DNA from: an uncultured Clostridia bacterium
GTDB lineage: Bacteria; Bacillota_A; Clostridia; Christensenellales; Aristaeellaceae
Length of the DNA stretch: 5,448 bases
NCBI GenBank assembly: GCA_946613955.1
Contig: CAMOGC010000115.1
Span: 1-5,448 of the forward strand
Direction of reading: 5' to 3'
A model generated the notes under the pieces. The model was not told the origin of the DNA. It ran no database searches and saw only the letters and a program-made list of their open reading frames with translations. Positions 4,818-5,448 of the stretch are shown in pieces. Made by a program: the position numbers and the translations under genes. The number at the start of each line of letters is the position of its first letter. Position 1 is the first letter of the stretch.

Positions 4818-5448
4818 GGATGATCGGCAGGATCATCGGATTGCGCTTGATTTTCTCGAAAATGTAGTTGTGGACCTCGTCCTTGATGGTGTTTTTCAGA
4901 TTCATCCAGTTTTCGCCCGCCAGGCTCTGCCGGGACAGAATATCCCGCACCAGCGCCTGGGTATTGTCGATGATGTCCTCGTTTTCCCGGACATAGATGA
5001 ATCCCCGGCTGACGATATCCGGGCCGCTGACCAGCTTTTCCTCGTCGCGGTCGATGACGATGACCACGATGACCAGGCCCTCCTGGCTCAGATGCTTCCG
5101 GTCCCGCAGCACCACGTTCCCCACGTCGCCGACGCCGAGCCCGTCCACCAGGATGCCGCCCGTGGGCACCTGCTCGCCCAGGGCCAGCTCGTTCATGTTC
5201 ATCTCGATGACCTGGCCGATTTCGGGAATGACGATATTCTGGCTCAGGGTTCCCATGGATTCGGCCAGCACCGCGTGCTGCCAGAGCATGCGGTATTCCC
5301 CGTGCACGGGGATAAAGTATTTCGGCCGGACCAGGGCGTGCATCAGCTTCAGCTCCTCCTGGCACGCGTGCCCGGAGACGTGCACCTCCGCCAGGGCGCT
5401 GTAGACCACCTGGGCCCCCAGCCGGTACAGCTGGTTGATGACCCGGGA
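4807..5448 (-). CDS. rnj: Ribonuclease J, C-terminal part (5' end outside window)
   Basis: The reading frame is open from the right edge (first residues SRVINQLYRLGAQ) to the TAA at 4807-4809, giving 213 codons. The family is usually about 555 residues, so well over half, including the N-terminal metallo-beta-lactamase core, lies outside. The visible part holds beta-CASP motifs: HVSGHACQEEL (fragment residues 23-33) and PKYFIPVHGEYRML (42-55), whose histidines belong to the metal and phosphate site. The small C-terminal domain follows and ends RNPMILPIILDV. RNase J is a cytoplasmic 5'-to-3' exonuclease and endonuclease central to mRNA decay and rRNA maturation in Bacillota. The GTG at 5409 is internal and not the true start. 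The gene ends in its own strong terminator. A paralogue (J1 against J2) cannot be told apart from this part. Confidence 0.96.
   Translation of the reverse strand, partial: SRVINQLYRLGAQVVYSALAEVHVSGHACQEELKLMHALVRPKYFIPVHGEYRMLWQHAVLAESMGTLSQNIVIPEIGQVIEMNMNELALGEQVPTGGILVDGLGVGDVGNVVLRDRKHLSQEGLVIVVIVIDRDEEKLVSGPDIVSRGFIYVRENEDIIDNTQALVRDILSRQSLAGENWMNLKNTIKDEVHNYIFEKIKRNPMILPIILDV

Overview
The window looks like an ordinary chromosomal segment of a G+C-rich member of the Bacillota, most likely class Clostridia (roughly 60% G+C by eye). The evidence is the gene set: RNase J, a YlbF-family protein, an MltG/YceG transglycosylase, the redox repressor Rex, a VanW-family wall protein and a DUF3783 protein. 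Shine-Dalgarno sites of the AGGAGG type also fit. I cannot name a genus. Every gene is on the minus strand, so transcription runs from the right edge to the left edge, and gene density is high.

In transcription order, the 3' part of an RNase J gene (5448 to 4807) ends in a strong intrinsic terminator (4788 to 4758). A well-formed extended -10 promoter (4817 to 4789) overlaps the end of RNase J and abuts that hairpin. It should start a transcript inside the 5' arm, so the new RNA could not fold the terminator. This transcript carries ylbF-family (4734 to 4393) and mltG (4376 to 3195, TTG start). The two are joined through a possible 7-codon ORF with ATGA/TTGA overlaps. A second extended -10 promoter (3190 to 3162) precedes rex (3116 to 2484). 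The rex stop codon is fused to the Shine-Dalgarno site of a vanW-family gene (2472 to 697). A third extended -10 promoter (680 to 652) drives a tRNA-Leu(CAA) gene (641 to 559) with its own terminator (554 to 534). The last gene is a DUF3783 protein (377 to the left edge). The 143-base gap before it (391 to 533) is very G+C-rich, holds several short hairpins and shows no clear promoter.

Functionally the segment mixes RNA turnover (RNase J, YlbF), cell-wall work (MltG, VanW) and redox control (Rex). rex sits between two membrane-anchored wall proteins and is probably translationally coupled to vanW. I saw no mobile element, CRISPR array, phage gene or defence system, and I do not believe a new multi-gene system is present. 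The items most worth a second look are regulatory: the promoter/terminator overlap at 4758-4817, the mini-ORF junction at 4373-4396, and the rex-vanW coupling.
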